This document shows, piece after piece, positions 37,061 through 46,699 of a DNA stretch of 64,000 nucleotides (its first letter is position 1; each line of letters opens with the position of its first letter). The DNA is taken from assembly GCA_023665425.1 (NCBI GenBank), contig JAMPDX010000002.1:62001-126000 (forward strand), in the 5' to 3' direction. The stretch comes from Muribaculaceae bacterium. Lineage in GTDB: Bacteria > Bacteroidota > Bacteroidia > Bacteroidales > Muribaculaceae. The notes below the pieces were generated by a model. The model worked only from the letters and a program-made list of their open reading frames with translations, did not search any database and was not told where the DNA came from. Made by a program: the position numbers and the translations under genes.

Positions 37061-38665
37061 TTAAATAATCGGCTGGAAGCGCAGTCGGTTAATGACTCCG
37101 CGCCAGATAGTGTTGTAGAGGGCACCCTGAGTATTGAGGCCTCCGTAGAGGTAAATGTATGGACATTCCCAGCTGATGATGCCATCATTGACAGATGAGC
37201 TGACACGATAGTATGAAGGGAGTTTGCGGGGTGCCTGCTCCTTCCATGTTGTGGCGAGGGGTTCGCTCATGGGCTTGGTGTTGACTGTCTGGTCTATCTG
37301 CCACATTGAGGGTATATAGTCCGGCAGAGTCATGAGTGAAGAGCCGGCACTCCAGTTTACGCCATTGTCATAGCTCAAGTAAGTGGTGCGGTTGAGTTCG
37401 CCGTCAGCCTTCATACCGCCTATCATAAGTATTGTGCCGAACTCTGTATAGTGCCATGATGTTGAGCCACCGGTGCGTCGATAAGTATAGTAGGGCACGA
37501 TGACTGCACCGCGCAATCCCGGCGTGCCACCCTCTGATAGCTTTGCCCAGTTATTGCCATCGAAAGCCCACACGGCCGAAGATACTTCGCCATTGGCTGT
37601 TACTCCCCCGGCAAACACTCCTATGGGAGCGGCCATCCATTGGCTCTTGAAGGCATATATATTTGTAAAGTCTTCGATGGGGAAGCCTGCCGGCACGGGA
37701 GTCGAGGGGTAGACATTGCCGTCGCTGACTATGCTGTATTGACGTGTACCGACCTCTTTGATGCCAAGCAGATGATTGTTGTATGCTCCGATGATGTTAT
37801 ACCATGTCTCGCCGGCAGATTGCCATGAGAGGCCGTCTATGGAGTTATACAGGGAGCCGTCAGTGGCGAGTATCCATAACTTGTCGTCAGTAGCAGTCAT
37901 GGTGCGCACCCTGGCATTGAAGGGAAGGGTGACCGGAGTCTGTGTCCAGTCGGAGGTTGCCGGGTCAGGATTGGTGGAGAGGGTATAAGTGCCGTCGCCC
38001 TCCTGCACCAGCGTAGTCACCTTGTCCTTGAATGAGACAGTGCGTTGCTGCTGCGGATTGGTTGTGCGCGCGGGGAGTTTGCTCACAGCTGTGGGTCCCC
38101 AGCAGAGGGAGTCGGGCTCTGTCTCATGCACATTGACTTTGAGTGTATATGTGCGTGAGTTGCCTGCACTCGACAAGAGAGTGAGGCGCACATTGCCGGT
38201 AAAGTCTATGGAGTCATTAGGGTTGGATAGGTAGTTTACATCTCCGGTACGTTTTTGTCCCCCCTCCATGGTGATGGTGGCTGCCTTAATGTAGCTTGAA
38301 TATTTTATGACCGGTATAAGGTCTGTGACGCGAGTCCCTTTGGGGAGGGAGTCGGCATTGAAGATAAGGGCTTTCTCCAGATCAATGGAGAAGTATACCG
38401 AGTCAAGACCGCGTATCACCTTACTGTCAGCCTTGAGTGAGAAGCCGGTCACGGCCACATCAGAAGGCAAGACATAGCCTGTTGATGTAGAAGAGCCCTC
38501 ATCGTCATCGCTATTACAAGCACTCAGACACAAACCCAAGCCCAGGCAGGGGAGCAAAGCGCGCTTGAGCAAGCGTATGCCATCCTTGCGAAGTGGGGAG
38601 AAGATGCGTGTCAATAGTGAGTTATTACCGCGGGGTGTATGTTGTTGCATAGTCATTTTGCACAT
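37061..38665 (-). CDS. DUF6242-like lipoprotein
   Basis: 534 residues; a long basic N-terminus precedes the lipobox Cys near residue 50 (CLSAC). Starts at 38665, 38656 or 38650 are all possible. After an Asp/Ser linker there is an Ig-like region (about 65-190) and a C-terminal half with repeated blade-like units (for example DDKLWILATDGSLYNSIDGLSWQ and WAFDGNNWAKLSEGG) suggesting a kelch or BNR-type propeller. It resembles the Bacteroidales family called DUF6242. It lies 21 bases upstream of the DUF6089-like gene and has its own promoter, so it may lead the envelope operon. Confidence 0.7.
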   Translation of the reverse strand: MCKMTMQQHTPRGNNSLLTRIFSPLRKDGIRLLKRALLPCLGLGLCLSACNSDDDEGSSTSTGYVLPSDVAVTGFSLKADSKVIRGLDSVYFSIDLEKALIFNADSLPKGTRVTDLIPVIKYSSYIKAATITMEGGQKRTGDVNYLSNPNDSIDFTGNVRLTLLSSAGNSRTYTLKVNVHETEPDSLCWGPTAVSKLPARTTNPQQQRTVSFKDKVTTLVQEGDGTYTLSTNPDPATSDWTQTPVTLPFNARVRTMTATDDKLWILATDGSLYNSIDGLSWQSAGETWYNIIGAYNNHLLGIKEVGTRQYSIVSDGNVYPSTPVPAGFPIEDFTNIYAFKSQWMAAPIGVFAGGVTANGEVSSAVWAFDGNNWAKLSEGGTPGLRGAVIVPYYTYRRTGGSTSWHYTEFGTILMIGGMKADGELNRTTYLSYDNGVNWSAGSSLMTLPDYIPSMWQIDQTVNTKPMSEPLATTWKEQAPRKLPSYYRVSSSVNDGIISWECPYIYLYGGLNTQGALYNTIWRGVINRLRFQPII

Positions 38666-38709
38666 ATTTTGTGAGCACCCCTCGGCTGAAGGGGTGGCTA
38701 TTCAAACTG

Positions 38710-38717
38710 CAAAGTTA
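38710..38717 (-). promoter_or_regulatory. promoter -7 box of the DUF6242-like gene
   Basis: TAACTTTG on the minus strand, a full TAnnTTTG match, 45 bases before the first ATG. A TTTTCG stretch about 20 bases upstream is a weak candidate for the distal box. Confidence 0.6.
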
Positions 38718-38879
38718 ATATTTCTTCTCGAAAAATCATCCCTTTTAAGGCAATAAAAAACGTTTAGCAAGATTTTTTTAGTGTTTTTAACGCCCTTTAA
38801 CCATCTTGAGCAGCCGCTCATGGGGTATTTCCATCCTAAATTATTCATACCATCTTAGCAGTAGGGAGGATGTATCAAG

Positions 38880-38990
38880 CAGTAATTCGGCGGGCTACGC
38901 ACGCCTTTTGTTTGCTTATCCCCCCGCACACCCACGGCTTCGCCGCGTGTGTACGGGGTTACTATAAGTCGGTGTCCTTGCGGACACTCC
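38880..38990. repeat. hairpin-rich intergenic repeat, copy B
   Basis: Inverse copy of 15794-15905. Shared blocks include CGGCGGGCTACGCACGCC, the hairpin CCCACGGCTTCGCCGCGTG and the terminal GGTGTCC-ttgc-GGACAC. It lies between ribD and the DUF6242-like gene. The remaining parts of this 374-base gap hold the promoter at 38710 and nothing else recognised. Confidence 0.87.
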
Positions 38991-39039
38991 TAACCATAAC
39001 TGATTCAATTGGATACTACTTGCGAAACATGTAGACAAG

Positions 39040-40011
39040 TTATCCTTCGGGGATTCGTGGGGCGGGGACTCCGCTGCCTATTGTGAGAGGAGATACTTCC
39101 ACTCGCAACTCTTGGTAGAGATTCTCGCGCAGAAATGAGTTCAGCAGTTGCTCCCCACCCTCTACCAACAGAGAGGTGATACTATACTCCGAGTAAAGGC
39201 GCTCGAGCATTTTGTCAAGAGGCTCTTCATGAGTGAACACGATGGTCTCGGGGTTTGCCAAGAGTGTGCTATCGGTAGGTATATGTCCGTGATAATCGAG
39301 CACTACCGGTCTCAGTCTCCGACAGGGCCAAAGTCGGCAAGTGAGGGACGGATTATCGCTGATAATTGTGCCGGTGCCGGCAAGGATGGCATCAAATCCG
39401 GCACGCACCCGGTGCATGAATACACTGCTTACGGGGGCGCTTATCTGTAAGGGATGGTTGTGCCCATCTTTTTTCAGGCCGATAAAGCCATCGGCCGTCT
39501 GTGCCCATTTGAGCATGACATATGGGCGCCGATGGGTGTGGGCATATATAAATTTGCGGTTAAGAGCCTCGCACTCTGTACGAAGCACATTCTCTGTTAC
39601 TTCAATGCCGGCAGATCTGAGCATAGCAATGCCTCGGCCACTCACCTCCTTAAAGGGGTCCGGACATCCTACCACCACACGCCTCACATTGCTATCAATC
39701 AGAAGTTTGGCGCATGGGGGTGTCTTGCCGTAGTGGGAGCAGGGCTCCAGTGTGACGTACACTGTACACTCGGGCAGAATTGCCTTGTCGCGCACGGAAG
39801 CGATGGCGTTAACCTCGGCGTGCGGTCCACCCCAACGGCGGTGAAACCCCTCCCCTACTATACACCCGGCAGCGTTTGTGACCACAGCTCCGACCATCGG
39901 GTTGGGTGACACAAATCCATAGCCGAGGCGGGCCAATTGCAGGGCTCTCCTCATCATCTGCTCATCAAGGGGGGATTGTTCAGTACCTAAATGTGATTTG
40001 CCGTCAGCCAT
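39040..40011 (-). CDS. ribD: bifunctional diaminohydroxyphosphoribosylaminopyrimidine deaminase/reductase
   Basis: 323 residues; catalyses two steps of riboflavin synthesis. The N-terminal deaminase has the zinc motifs HAEVNAI and PCSHYGKTPPC; the reductase domain follows (from about 150, with MLKWAQTADGFIG and LLVEGGEQLLNSFL). Start set at MADGKSHLGTEQ because the longer frame runs into surE. ribH is elsewhere in this window, so the riboflavin genes are scattered. Confidence 0.93.
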   Translation of the reverse strand: MADGKSHLGTEQSPLDEQMMRRALQLARLGYGFVSPNPMVGAVVTNAAGCIVGEGFHRRWGGPHAEVNAIASVRDKAILPECTVYVTLEPCSHYGKTPPCAKLLIDSNVRRVVVGCPDPFKEVSGRGIAMLRSAGIEVTENVLRTECEALNRKFIYAHTHRRPYVMLKWAQTADGFIGLKKDGHNHPLQISAPVSSVFMHRVRAGFDAILAGTGTIISDNPSLTCRLWPCRRLRPVVLDYHGHIPTDSTLLANPETIVFTHEEPLDKMLERLYSEYSITSLLVEGGEQLLNSFLRENLYQELRVEVSPLTIGSGVPAPRIPEG

Positions 40012-40022
40012 AAATAGTAATT

Positions 40023-40814
40023 TTATTGCACGCCATCTTCGGAGAGCTTGGCTAACCAGGCTACTGAATCCAGGGGAGCAGTACGGTCGAGCATACACGG
40101 CACTACTGATGTAATGCCATGGTTTAGACACCATTCATCGGTGTCAGTGGCGTCAGGCTCCAGATTTTCGAAAGAGCCGGTAAGCCAATAGAATGGCCGT
40201 CCATGTGGGTCGGTGTATTCCTTGTACTCGTCGCTCCAATTACCCTTGCATGCGCGCACCAGACGCATCTGTGTGGGGTGCACTTCACTGTCGGGTATGT
40301 TGACGTTCAGACAGACACCTTCAGGCAAGCCATGCTCCAACACCCCTTTCACAATAGCTCGGACAAATGGTCTGCAGGGCTCGAAGTCGGCATCGGCACT
40401 GTGATTGGTGAGTGAAAAACCTACTGAAGGTATACCGAATGCACACCCCTCGAATGCTGCACCCATTGTCCCAGAATAGACGACATTAATAGCTGCGTTG
40501 GAGCCATGATTGATGCCGGTGACCACAAGGTCAGGACATCGGTCGAGCACGGTGTGCCATGCCAGCTTCACACAGTCTACCGGGGTGCCGTTAGTGCTAT
40601 ACATGCGCGCACCCATATATGGGGGTAACGGCTTGATATGCAGGGCTGCATTCACAGTCAGTGCCATGCTCTGGCCTGAGCGAGGGCCGTCGGGGCAGAT
40701 ACATACTATGTCGGCAAAATCACACAGGAAGTCGATAAGGCGATGTACGCCGGCAGCTTCGATGCCATCATCGTTAGCAATCAGAATCAATGGGCGATAA
40801 GGAGCTTCACTCAT
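40023..40814 (-). CDS. surE: 5'/3'-nucleotidase SurE
   Basis: 263 residues, metal-dependent phosphatase of nucleoside monophosphates. NDDG (in LIANDDGIEAAGV) and SGTMGAAFEG near INHGSNAA are the metal and phosphate sites. Length normal. It overlaps the glycosyltransferase gene by 4 bases and precedes ribD by 11 bases, an operon of three. Confidence 0.95.
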   Translation of the reverse strand: MSEAPYRPLILIANDDGIEAAGVHRLIDFLCDFADIVCICPDGPRSGQSMALTVNAALHIKPLPPYMGARMYSTNGTPVDCVKLAWHTVLDRCPDLVVTGINHGSNAAINVVYSGTMGAAFEGCAFGIPSVGFSLTNHSADADFEPCRPFVRAIVKGVLEHGLPEGVCLNVNIPDSEVHPTQMRLVRACKGNWSDEYKEYTDPHGRPFYWLTGSFENLEPDATDTDEWCLNHGITSVVPCMLDRTAPLDSVAWLAKLSEDGVQ

Positions 40815-41809
40815 ATTTCAATTTTCTTTTTGCGTTTTAAATAGTGGTCTATAATCACATTCCTATTACTGCCCGGCAGGGAGGCCAACACATCGCATGG
40901 AGGTTCTGTGGTGTAGCTCTTGCGCATTTTGCGGAAGTCTGAGTGCGCCTTGAGTATGGCATTGGCATTCTTGATGTCACCCTTGAGCATGAACATACCC
41001 CACGCAAGAGAGTCATACAGGCGCCGGATGAAGAGACGCTTGCCACGGCGGGTACGGGGCAGGTTTTTATGTAGTAACAACAAGTTGTTGCGGAAGTTCA
41101 GATATGTCTTCTTGGGGTTGCCCTGCGCCAGAGATGCGCCTCCCACATGATACACCACCGATGTAGGGACACACATCACCTTCAGCCCCATAGCGCGGAT
41201 ACGCAGACACAGGTCTATCTCCTCCATGTGAGCGAAGAATTTTTCATCCAGCCCACCCACCTGCAGATATGCGGGTGTGCGGACCAACAGGGCTGCTCCG
41301 GAGGCCCATGCCACTTCTGTCGGGGTGTCATATTGCCCCTCATCCTTCTCCACTACATCAAACAGACGCCCGCGGCAATAGGGGTAGCCATTCTTATCGA
41401 GGTAGCCGCCGGCGGCCCCGGCATATTCAAACATCTCTTTATGCTTGAAGCTGCGTATCTTGGGCTGAAGAGCGCCGCAATCGGGGTGCGCCGACATATA
41501 GTCCAACAAAGGCGTGAGCCATCCCTCAGTAACCTCGACGTCTGAGTTTAACAATAGTGTCAGCGGATAACGCGTCTGCTCAATGGCGCGATTATATCCA
41601 CCGGCAAAGCCGTAATTCTCTTTGAATGATAAGGTCTTGACTTGCGGACAATTGGCGTGTATCCACTCTATAGAGCCATCTGTCGAGCCATTGTCGGCGA
41701 CTATGAGGTCTGCTCTGTCACTGATAGTGTATTGTGCAGCGGAGGGCAGGAACTGCTTGAGCAGCTCCTTGCCATTCCAGTTAAGTATTATGACAGCACA
41801 TTCCTTCAT
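40811..41809 (-). CDS. GT2 family glycosyltransferase
   Basis: 332 residues, GT-A fold. The nucleotide-binding start VIILNWNGKELL, ADNGSTDGS and the metal-binding LLNSDVEV are clear, followed by the acceptor region FFAHMEEIDLCLR. It resembles rhamnosyltransferase-type enzymes of surface polysaccharide synthesis, but it is not in a polysaccharide cluster. Donor and acceptor are unknown. Co-transcribed with surE and ribD. Confidence 0.87.
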   Translation of the reverse strand: MKECAVIILNWNGKELLKQFLPSAAQYTISDRADLIVADNGSTDGSIEWIHANCPQVKTLSFKENYGFAGGYNRAIEQTRYPLTLLLNSDVEVTEGWLTPLLDYMSAHPDCGALQPKIRSFKHKEMFEYAGAAGGYLDKNGYPYCRGRLFDVVEKDEGQYDTPTEVAWASGAALLVRTPAYLQVGGLDEKFFAHMEEIDLCLRIRAMGLKVMCVPTSVVYHVGGASLAQGNPKKTYLNFRNNLLLLHKNLPRTRRGKRLFIRRLYDSLAWGMFMLKGDIKNANAILKAHSDFRKMRKSYTTEPPCDVLASLPGSNRNVIIDHYLKRKKKIEI

Positions 41810-41857
41810 AAGATCAAAATTTACTCGATCAAGCCACGATAACCGTATGTGTAAAGC

Positions 41858-42457
41858 TTACTTGAGAGTGCGCGCCTTTACACCGGTAGATTTATGGATA
41901 CCACCGGCGATGTCGGCGAAAATTTCATCTACCACACCGCTACCTTTCACGGGGATATATTTGCCGGCATCCTTATAGTATTGTTGCAGAGGGGCTGTCT
42001 GGTTATGATATACCTTAAGGCGATTTTTGATTGTTTCCGGGGTATCATCGGCACGACCGGTCTCCTTACCTCGCTTTATCATACGGTCGATGAGCTCCTC
42101 TTCAGGCACTTCAAGGCCAATAACGGCGTGGAGCTCTGTGCCATGTTTTTTTAGCAACTTGGTGAGAGCCTCAGCTTGAGGAATAGTGCGAGGGAAACCG
42201 TCGAAGACGATGCCTTCACGGTCCTTGAGGTGTTTCTCCAATATATCATCCAGGATACGAATCATCAGCTCATCGGGGATGAGTTCACCCTTGGAAATAT
42301 AGCTGTCAGCCAGCTTTCCGAGCTCGGAGCCGGAAGCAATCTCTGCACGTAGCACTTCGCCGGTAGAAATGTGATACAGGGAATATTCGTCAATAAGTTT
42401 AGCGCTTTGGGTACCTTTACCGCTGCCGGGAGCGCCAAAAATCACAAGGTTTAACAT
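41858..42457 (-). CDS. adk: adenylate kinase
   Basis: 199 residues. The P-loop GAPGSGKGT is at residues 8-16, and DGFPRTIPQAEAL and the lid region (RGKETGRADDTPETI) follow. The lid is of the short type, without zinc-binding cysteines. Equilibrates ATP, ADP and AMP. It lies 30 bases after hpt, same strand. Confidence 0.96.
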   Translation of the reverse strand: MLNLVIFGAPGSGKGTQSAKLIDEYSLYHISTGEVLRAEIASGSELGKLADSYISKGELIPDELMIRILDDILEKHLKDREGIVFDGFPRTIPQAEALTKLLKKHGTELHAVIGLEVPEEELIDRMIKRGKETGRADDTPETIKNRLKVYHNQTAPLQQYYKDAGKYIPVKGSGVVDEIFADIAGGIHKSTGVKARTLK

Positions 42458-42487
42458 AGTTATATTCGTTTTATTTTTTAGACACGG

Positions 42488-43039
42488 TTAATCCTCATCA
42501 TCTTCATGGACATATATGTCAGCGAGGTTGCGTGCGCTGCCATCGAGGTCCAGACCATAGCCTATAATGAATTTCGGAGGGATTGAGAAGGCCACATAGT
42601 CAGGCACATAACCGGTCTTTGAGCTTGCCGGCTTGTGGAGCAGCGAGGCAAACTTTATAGATGCCGGGTTGTGCTTTTTGAGGTCCTCTATCATACGTTG
42701 TGCCGTAAGACCGGTGTCTACTATATCCTCTATAATGACAATATTGCGGCCCTCCACCTCGTTGCCAATACCAATCAACTGCTTAACAGTGCCGGTAGAG
42801 GAAGTGCCCTCATAGCTGGCATAGCGCACAAAAGCCACCGAGGAGTCAGTAATGCCGACTGCGCGTATCAAGTCTGCGGCGAAGATGAAAGCTCCGGTGA
42901 GCACACATAAGAAAAGGGGACGTTTGCCCTCCATATCTCGTCTTATCTCAGCGGCAACACGCTGCACCTGCTCGTTTATTTGAGCAGCTGTGAGGTATGG
43001 TGTAAAACGTAAGCCGTTGACAGTAATTGAGTTATCCAT
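42488..43039 (-). CDS. hpt: hypoxanthine phosphoribosyltransferase
   Basis: 183 residues, purine salvage. The PRPP-binding motif VVIIEDIVDTGLTA is intact, and the C-terminal FIIGYGLDLDG matches the family. hpt-adk pairing is common in Bacteroidetes. A promoter box lies 35 bases upstream. Confidence 0.94.
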   Translation of the reverse strand: MDNSITVNGLRFTPYLTAAQINEQVQRVAAEIRRDMEGKRPLFLCVLTGAFIFAADLIRAVGITDSSVAFVRYASYEGTSSTGTVKQLIGIGNEVEGRNIVIIEDIVDTGLTAQRMIEDLKKHNPASIKFASLLHKPASSKTGYVPDYVAFSIPPKFIIGYGLDLDGSARNLADIYVHEDDED

Positions 43040-43073
43040 ATTAAGATATAAAATTGAGAAGCTTTTATACCCA

Positions 43074-43081
43074 CAAAATTA
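43074..43081 (-). promoter_or_regulatory. promoter -7 box of hpt
   Basis: TAATTTTG on the minus strand, a TAnnTTTG match, 35 bases before the hpt ATG; the divergent recF promoter is about 110 bases away. Confidence 0.6.
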
Positions 43082-43189
43082 ACAAAAATTCGGGATATAG
43101 CCTTGCACTTTTGCCAAAATAACAGATACGATGCATGAAATTTGTGGCAAACAGCACCGAAAGCTCCTTGTTTGATTTCACACTCCTTA

Positions 43190-43220
43190 TTGTGTATGTG
43201 CCAAAATTGTGCTAACTTTG
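43190..43220 (+). promoter_or_regulatory. promoter for recF
   Basis: TTG (43190-43192), 20 bases, then TAACTTTG (43213-43220). Transcription from here would begin after about 43226, which excludes the ATG triplets at 43209 and 43224 and supports the start at 43239. Confidence 0.7.
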
Positions 43221-43238
43221 CAGATGAATTGCACTGAT

Positions 43239-44339
43239 ATGTGGCTTAAAAACATTTCGATACTCAACTTCAAAAACATCAGGGAGGCTTCGGTAGAGTT
43301 CTGCCCGGGTGTCAACTGCCTGGTAGGGGCCAACGGCATGGGTAAGTCAAACTTGCTCGAGGCGATCTACTATCTGAGCATGACACGCTCCTTCCTGCGC
43401 CTGCCCGACTCCGAGGTGCTTCGCCGTGGAGCTGAGGCAATGAGTGTGCGAGGTGAGTATGACCTGGGTGAGGGGCGCACTGACACAGTGAATATAGGAT
43501 ATGTACCCCCGCGACGCAAAACCCTCCGACGCTCCGGCAAGGAGGAACGCCGGATGTCGGCCCATATCGGCCTCTTCCCCATAGTATTGGTGAGCCCGCA
43601 AGACCATTATATCATCACCGGCTCGCCCGAGGAGCGGCGCCGCCTTATGGATATGGTCATTTCGCAAGGCGACAATATATATCTGGAGTCACTCATACGT
43701 TATGGCAAAGCGCTCACCACTCGCAACTCCATGCTCCGTGGCGGCATCACCGACCCGTTGCTCATGGAGGGAGTGGAGGCTCAGATGGTACATGAAGCCG
43801 AGCTTATCCATGCTCGCCGCAAGGAATGGGTGGCCTCTATGAGTCAGCCCTTCAAGCGGTATTATTCGGCTATTGCCGGCAACGATGAAGCCCCCGGCCT
43901 GGTGTACCGCTCGGTGCTCGACACCACTACGCTGCAGCAGGCCCTCGATGCCGCGCGCCCCAAGGATGCTGTGCTTGGATACACCACTACCGGTGTGCAC
44001 CGTGATGACTTGGTGATGCAGCTTGCCGACAATGACCTGAAGCACTTCGGCTCCCAAGGCCAGATGAAGACCTACACCATAGCTCTACGCATGGCCATAT
44101 ATGAGTGTCTGAATGTTAGCCGCGGCGTACGCCCAATCCTGCTGCTCGATGACATCTTCGACAAGCTGGACGCATCGCGTGTGGCAAATATTATGGAGCT
44201 TGTGAGCACTACCAACATCTTCGGCCAAATATTCATCACCGACACCGGCCGTGAGAATATGGATGCTGTGCTGGAGAGTGTCTCAGGCCCAAAGATGCTA
44301 TACTCAGTCTCCAACGGCGAATACACTCTCATAAAGTAG
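43239..44339 (+). CDS. recF: DNA replication and repair protein RecF
   Basis: About 366 residues, an SMC-like ATPase that loads RecA at single-strand gaps. The Walker A motif GANGMGKSN, the signature GSQGQMKT and Walker B ILLLDDIFDKLD are all present. Start set at MWLKNISILNFKNI from the promoter position; the open frame is 10 codons longer. First of a plus-strand run of genes. Confidence 0.94.
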   Translation: MWLKNISILNFKNIREASVEFCPGVNCLVGANGMGKSNLLEAIYYLSMTRSFLRLPDSEVLRRGAEAMSVRGEYDLGEGRTDTVNIGYVPPRRKTLRRSGKEERRMSAHIGLFPIVLVSPQDHYIITGSPEERRRLMDMVISQGDNIYLESLIRYGKALTTRNSMLRGGITDPLLMEGVEAQMVHEAELIHARRKEWVASMSQPFKRYYSAIAGNDEAPGLVYRSVLDTTTLQQALDAARPKDAVLGYTTTGVHRDDLVMQLADNDLKHFGSQGQMKTYTIALRMAIYECLNVSRGVRPILLLDDIFDKLDASRVANIMELVSTTNIFGQIFITDTGRENMDAVLESVSGPKMLYSVSNGEYTLIK

Positions 44340-44356
44340 CTTATAAATCCCCGTCC

Positions 44357-44647
44357 ATGAAGCGCAACTACCCACAGCACATAAAACAGGTGATAGACTC
44401 CATGTTTCAAGACCGAGACATGGAGCAGACCCTGTTGATGCACCGAGCACTGGCTGCGTGGCCGCAAGTGGTGGGGCCCATGATAAACCGTCAGACTGTA
44501 GCTCGCTCCGTAGATGCCGGCACATTATATGTACGCATCGTCTCATCTGTGGTGCGACAGGAGCTTACCATGCATCGCGAGGCGCTCCTCGAGGCGCTCA
44601 ACAGAGCTGCCGGCGCTAACGTCATAAACCAAATAAAATTTGTGTAA
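44357..44647 (+). CDS. DUF721 (DciA-like) protein
   Basis: 96 residues, a single DUF721 domain with a helix, ALAAWPQVVGPMINRQT and a beta hairpin (GTLYVRIVSSVVRQEL). DciA is the ancestral helicase-loading partner of DnaB in bacteria lacking DnaC, and Bacteroidetes usually have this short form. Position directly after recF fits a replication role. Confidence 0.85.
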   Translation: MKRNYPQHIKQVIDSMFQDRDMEQTLLMHRALAAWPQVVGPMINRQTVARSVDAGTLYVRIVSSVVRQELTMHREALLEALNRAAGANVINQIKFV

Positions 44648-44650
44648 CAA

Positions 44651-45106
44651 ATGCCCAAAATTAATCCGGAAGAATTACCCGACAAAAGTCAGTTTAAGCA
44701 TCATGTAGACTTGCAGATACGCTTTAACGACATAGATATTTTAGGCCACCTCAACAACACGGTCTACTTCTCATTCTATGACACCGGCAAGGCTTATTAT
44801 CTTGAGGCTGTGGAGGGTGGACACATCAATTGGCAGCGCGTGGAGTCAGTAGTGGCCAATGTAGACTGTGCCTTCATCAATCCCATATTCTTTGGCACTG
44901 AGATAGAGGTATATACCAAGTGCGAACATTTGGGAGAACGCAGCTTCACCCTCTTTCAGATGATAGCCGATAAAAAGACAGACGAGATAAAGAGTGTGTG
45001 CCGCTCCATCATGGTGTCCATCGACCCTGACACCAAACGCTCAGTGCCTCTGCCCCGCAAGTGGAGAGAGGGTATCACCGCCTACGAGAATACCAAAGCA
45101 AAATAA
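44651..45106 (+). CDS. acyl-CoA thioesterase, 4HBT hotdog family
   Basis: 151 residues, one hotdog domain. RFNDIDILGHLNNTVYFSFYD carries the conserved Asp and His-Asn-Asn of the 4-hydroxybenzoyl-CoA thioesterase type. Starts 3 bases after the DciA-like gene. Substrate not determined. Confidence 0.87.
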   Translation: MPKINPEELPDKSQFKHHVDLQIRFNDIDILGHLNNTVYFSFYDTGKAYYLEAVEGGHINWQRVESVVANVDCAFINPIFFGTEIEVYTKCEHLGERSFTLFQMIADKKTDEIKSVCRSIMVSIDPDTKRSVPLPRKWREGITAYENTKAK

Positions 45107-45127
45107 TCATCATAATTACCTCCTGAA

Positions 45128-45748
45128 GTGGATAAGATACAGAAGCCTGATGTGCAGGCTGTAATGCGAGATATAATCGAGGCCGAGAGCCGCGCGGTGG
45201 CGTCAATACCCGTGAGCGAGGCTTATGACAAGGCCGTGGAATTGATAGTGGAACATGTGCATCGCCGTGGCGGCACTCTCATTACCTCGGGCATGGGCAA
45301 GGCCGGACAGATAGCTATGAATATCGCCACGACATTCTGCTCCACAGGCACCCCGGCAGTATTCCTGCATCCGAGCGAGGCACAGCATGGCGACCTGGGC
45401 ATCATGCGCCCAAACGATGTGATGCTGCTAATATCCAACTCCGGCAAGACACGCGAAATCACGGAGCTGGTACATCTGGCGCACCGACTCAATCCGGATG
45501 TTCCGGCAATAGTCATCACCGGCAATCCCTGCAGCCCCCTTGCCGAGCAGGCCGATGTGTGTCTGAGCACCGGCGGCGCCCCCGAAGTGTGTCCGCTGGG
45601 TCTCACCCCCACCACCTCCACCACTGCAATGACAGTGATAGGAGATGTGCTGGTGGTGGCAACCATGAAGGCCATCAGCTTCACCGGCGCTCAGTATGCC
45701 CTACGTCACCACGGAGGATACCTGGGGCAGAAATCCGCGCAGATGTAG
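45128..45748 (+). CDS. SIS-domain sugar-phosphate isomerase (probable arabinose-5-phosphate isomerase)
   Basis: 206 residues with a GTG start (45128). A single SIS domain: TSGMGKAGQIAMNIATTF, SNSGKTREI and LTPTTSTTAMTVIGD match the KpsF/GutQ family, which converts ribulose-5-P to arabinose-5-P for Kdo of LPS. The paired CBS domains of enterobacterial KdsD are absent; short CBS-less versions occur in Bacteroides. The open frame ends soon after the SIS domain, so this is not a truncation by frameshift within the domain. Confidence 0.8.
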   Translation: MDKIQKPDVQAVMRDIIEAESRAVASIPVSEAYDKAVELIVEHVHRRGGTLITSGMGKAGQIAMNIATTFCSTGTPAVFLHPSEAQHGDLGIMRPNDVMLLISNSGKTREITELVHLAHRLNPDVPAIVITGNPCSPLAEQADVCLSTGGAPEVCPLGLTPTTSTTAMTVIGDVLVVATMKAISFTGAQYALRHHGGYLGQKSAQM

Positions 45749-45844
45749 TGATACCCCCACTTATTGAACAATTCGCGCTTTAAAACATTATATAGATAGG
45801 TGAGGGACACTACCTCGCCCTTTGATGTTGTAATACCAAATGAC

Positions 45845-46699
45845 ATGACACACATAAACATCCCTCTGGAACTCAAGGGGTTCCCGAAAAATTCTCCGGA
45901 CCTCGCCATCCTTCGTGATGCCGAGACATGCCGTCGCACCGTGCGTGACCTCATAGCCGAGGGACACCTTATTGACGCTTACGAGCGCGCAGTTGAGATA
46001 ATGCGCAATATGCGCGAATTTTCGGACTTCGATAATACCGAATTCCGAGCTATGCTCATAGCTGTGCTCTTTGACATCACCGAGCTACATTATGCCCTCA
46101 AGGACTACAAGCAGAGCGAAAAGGAGCTGGAGATACTATTCCGTGTGCTCGAAGCCCTGCTCAAGGTGGATGCTGACCGCTTCGCGCCATATCACATCCT
46201 CGCTATGGAGTTGTCTACTCGCATACTCCGCTCCAAAAAGAAGACCCTCGATATGCTCTCCTCTCAGCAGGCTGCCACTGCTCAGCTATATGAGAAGGTG
46301 ACATCTGGCATGGTGGCGGCTACCGACCGTCTGGTGGACTCTATGCGCAAGACGGCACAATTGCTCGCATCTTCCGGCGACTATCGTGCCGCGCTCAAAT
46401 TCCTGGCTGAGGCTATTAAGTTCAGCAAGAAGCGCACCGGCAAAGTGAGCCGCAAAGAGGTGAAGATGACCATCGAGATGGCCGAAATCATGCTACGCGT
46501 TCACTCAATGCACCCAAGAGCACAGCGCTTACTCACTGCCGTGCTCCCCCATGCCATCAATCTGGAGACTATAGAACTCGAAGAAGAAATTCTCGCCCTG
46601 CTCGAGGTGCTCAACAATGAGCAAAAACGTGAACCCCGCTGGCGAGCTTTCCTCCATAAACTCACCGCTAAAAAGCCCGCTAAGAAAGATGACAAATGA
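45845..46699 (+). CDS. helical TPR-like protein
   Basis: About 284 residues from the ATG at 45845 (the open frame begins with a GTG 15 codons earlier). Almost wholly helical, with repeated helix pairs such as HYALKDYKQSEKELEILFRVLEAL and LASSGDYRAALKFLAEAIKFSKK that fit degenerate TPRs. Basic C-terminus (HKLTAKKPAKKDDK). A protein of this type commonly precedes ribH in Bacteroidales. Function unknown. Confidence 0.72.
   Translation: MTHINIPLELKGFPKNSPDLAILRDAETCRRTVRDLIAEGHLIDAYERAVEIMRNMREFSDFDNTEFRAMLIAVLFDITELHYALKDYKQSEKELEILFRVLEALLKVDADRFAPYHILAMELSTRILRSKKKTLDMLSSQQAATAQLYEKVTSGMVAATDRLVDSMRKTAQLLASSGDYRAALKFLAEAIKFSKKRTGKVSRKEVKMTIEMAEIMLRVHSMHPRAQRLLTAVLPHAINLETIELEEEILALLEVLNNEQKREPRWRAFLHKLTAKKPAKKDDK

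Noticed and set aside
44304..44546. Minus-strand ORF over the recF-dciA junction
   Set aside because: Both plus-strand genes are well supported, so this is a shadow.
45128..45748. SIS gene as a truncated KdsD that lost its CBS domains
   Set aside because: Short CBS-less forms are normal in Bacteroidetes, and no CBS-like remnant follows.
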